In this document: one piece after another, positions 4,994-5,851 of the stretch
How positions within the stretch are numbered: the first letter of the stretch is position 1
How the letters are laid out: every line of letters starts with the position of its first letter
Source: Anaerolineae bacterium
Lineage (GTDB): Bacteria; Chloroflexota; Anaerolineae; B4-G1
DNA length: 5,851 bases
Assembly: GCA_030620125.1 (NCBI GenBank)
Contig: JAUXFI010000133.1
Location: 1-5,851 of the forward strand
Reading direction: 5' to 3'
Notes under the pieces: generated by a model
What the model saw: only the letters and a program-made list of their open reading frames with translations
Database searches by the model: none
What the model was told of the DNA's origin: nothing
Translations under genes and position numbers: made by a program

Positions 4994-5767
4994 ATGCACT
5001 GTACTATGATGCGATACGTCACTCCCGAAGAAGTAATGCGAAGCCGTTTCACGGAACACGCGAAGCCGGATTGGGATGTCGCTGTTCTGTGTTTCCGTGC
5101 CTCACGTGGCTCAGAAGCACTTGTCCAGAGGCTTCACGCGATCCCCAAGGGATACAAGACGCTTTGGGGCATGGACGAATCAAGCGATCGTCCATTTGTC
5201 TATGAGGCTCATATTGGCGGAAGCCGAGTGGGCATAGTATCGCGGTGCATGTGGGGAGGACCACAAGCCGCGATACTCGTCGAAGAACTGGCCTGCCTTG
5301 GCGTGACCTGCGTTATTGGTTTCGGCGCGGCTGGCAGTATTGTGCCCGATTTGGCAAAGGGCACTCAAATCACAGCTACAACAGGGATTGTGACAGACGG
5401 AACGAGTCGCGCCTACACGGAGGCGGACGAGGTTGGGGCTGATCCTGAGCTCTATGGCGCGCTTCAGTCAGTCGAGGGCAATCCAGGGGTCGACGTGATT
5501 CCTGTGAGAGTCGCCACGGTCGACGCTGTTTATCGAGAGACGGATGCCGATATCCAGAAGTGGCTCGGACGAGGGGCTCAAGCCATAAACATGGAGACAA
5601 CGCCGTTCTATGCTGCATCGGCAGCGTGCGGAGTAAAGAGCTTGTGGATGGGGCACATCAGCGACTGTCTGGCAAACCAGGAATGGGATACCTGGGAGAG
5701 GCCCATCTCGATGACGGAGAAGAGCATAGAGATAACAGTCAGCTTGCTGGAGTCCATATTGGTCTAG
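4994..5767 (+). CDS. Purine/uridine phosphorylase family protein (nucleoside phosphorylase-like)
   Basis: The 257-residue product looks like a cytosolic nucleoside phosphorylase of the PNP/UDP family, which splits a nucleoside with phosphate, or a relative acting as a nucleosidase. Signs: the Gly-rich segment GFGAAGSIVPDLAKGT (109-124), preceded by GGPQAAILVEELACLGV (88-104); the ribose-binding Met-Glu in INMETTPFYAASAACGV (M200, E201); and SD in GHISD (S223, D224), where the family's purine-contacting Asp usually sits. Arg84 could be the phosphate-binding Arg. The length fits the family. Substrate cannot be read from sequence. Start is uncertain: ATGs at 4994, 5006, 5009 and 5036 are in frame and none has a good ribosome binding site; the homologous core begins near residue 28. 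G+C (about 56%) is clearly below the nuo genes, so it is probably not functionally linked to complex I. Confidence 0.88.
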   Translation: MHCTMMRYVTPEEVMRSRFTEHAKPDWDVAVLCFRASRGSEALVQRLHAIPKGYKTLWGMDESSDRPFVYEAHIGGSRVGIVSRCMWGGPQAAILVEELACLGVTCVIGFGAAGSIVPDLAKGTQITATTGIVTDGTSRAYTEADEVGADPELYGALQSVEGNPGVDVIPVRVATVDAVYRETDADIQKWLGRGAQAINMETTPFYAASAACGVKSLWMGHISDCLANQEWDTWERPISMTEKSIEITVSLLESILV

Positions 5768-5851
5768 CAGGCGGGTAACCCGCGCTTCTGCGATCCGTTC
5801 GCTCGAAACCGTGTCGTTATGCGGAAGCGAGTATCTCTGAAAAACCCGGTG
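5768..5851. other. Non-coding tail with palindromic motifs
   Basis: No gene was seen. CGCTTCTGC (5783-5791) pairs with GCGGAAGCG (5821-5829) over 9 positions, one a G-T pair, enclosing 29 bases. A small GCGGG/CCCGC stem (5771-5775 with 5779-5783) follows the phosphorylase stop but has no T-run. The last bases read TCTCTGAAAAACCCGGT, resembling half of the ACCGGGTTT/AAACCCGGT palindromes common between genes in Chloroflexota as I remember them; the other half would lie beyond the edge. Confidence 0.4.

Noticed and set aside
4979..5007. Possible promoter for the phosphorylase gene with TACTAT (5002-5007) as -10
   Set aside because: No acceptable -35 at the right spacing, and it would place the transcript start inside the predicted coding region.

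Overview
The window holds the 3' part of a respiratory complex I (NADH:quinone oxidoreductase) membrane-arm gene set, nuoJ-nuoK-nuoL-nuoM, all on the + strand (140-4946). A separate, compositionally different purine/uridine-phosphorylase-family gene follows (4994-5767). The nuo genes run at about 65% G+C and the last gene at about 56% (sampled 60-base lines counted by hand). The 'YA..MAILIIF' type NuoJ, the TTTACGT/ACGTAAA heptamer clusters, the G/C-rich palindromes and the half-palindrome ending in AAACCCGGT all remind me of Chloroflexota (Anaerolineae/Caldilineae-like) genomes. This assignment comes from memory of such genomes and is only moderately secure.

Layout: 1-139 is upstream DNA with no recognisable gene. 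nuoJ (140-643) and nuoK (657-962) are tightly coupled. A 15-bp stem-loop (962-994) fills the nuoK-nuoL gap. nuoL (1008-3317) is unusually long at 769 codons. The nuoL-nuoM gap holds a heptamer array and a perfect 13-bp inverted repeat (3317-3382). nuoM (3408-4946) follows a strong Shine-Dalgarno sequence. The nuoN gene that usually comes next is absent; the phosphorylase gene takes its place, and the window ends in non-coding palindromic DNA.

The main result is that this is not an ordinary complex I arm. (i) The lateral amphipathic helix region of NuoL is built from five tandem units of exactly 26 residues (605-734), where E. coli NuoL has room for about one. Removing four units (104 aa) and a 17-residue palindrome-encoded insert brings 769 aa down to 648 aa, a normal NuoL size. 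(ii) Several ionisable residues of the half-channels are replaced by neutral ones: in NuoL the counterparts of E. coli K229, H254 and K399 are all Gln; in NuoM the counterparts of E144, K265 and H348 are Gly, Asn and Tyr. NuoK keeps both key glutamates. The reading frames are intact, so these look like altered working proteins rather than pseudogenes. Long lateral-helix insertions are known in complex I variants with a fourth pumping subunit; whether this locus belongs to such a complex, or to a paralogue with reduced pumping, cannot be decided from this window.

A G/C-rich palindrome with a G-quadruplex-type motif is also inserted in frame inside nuoL.
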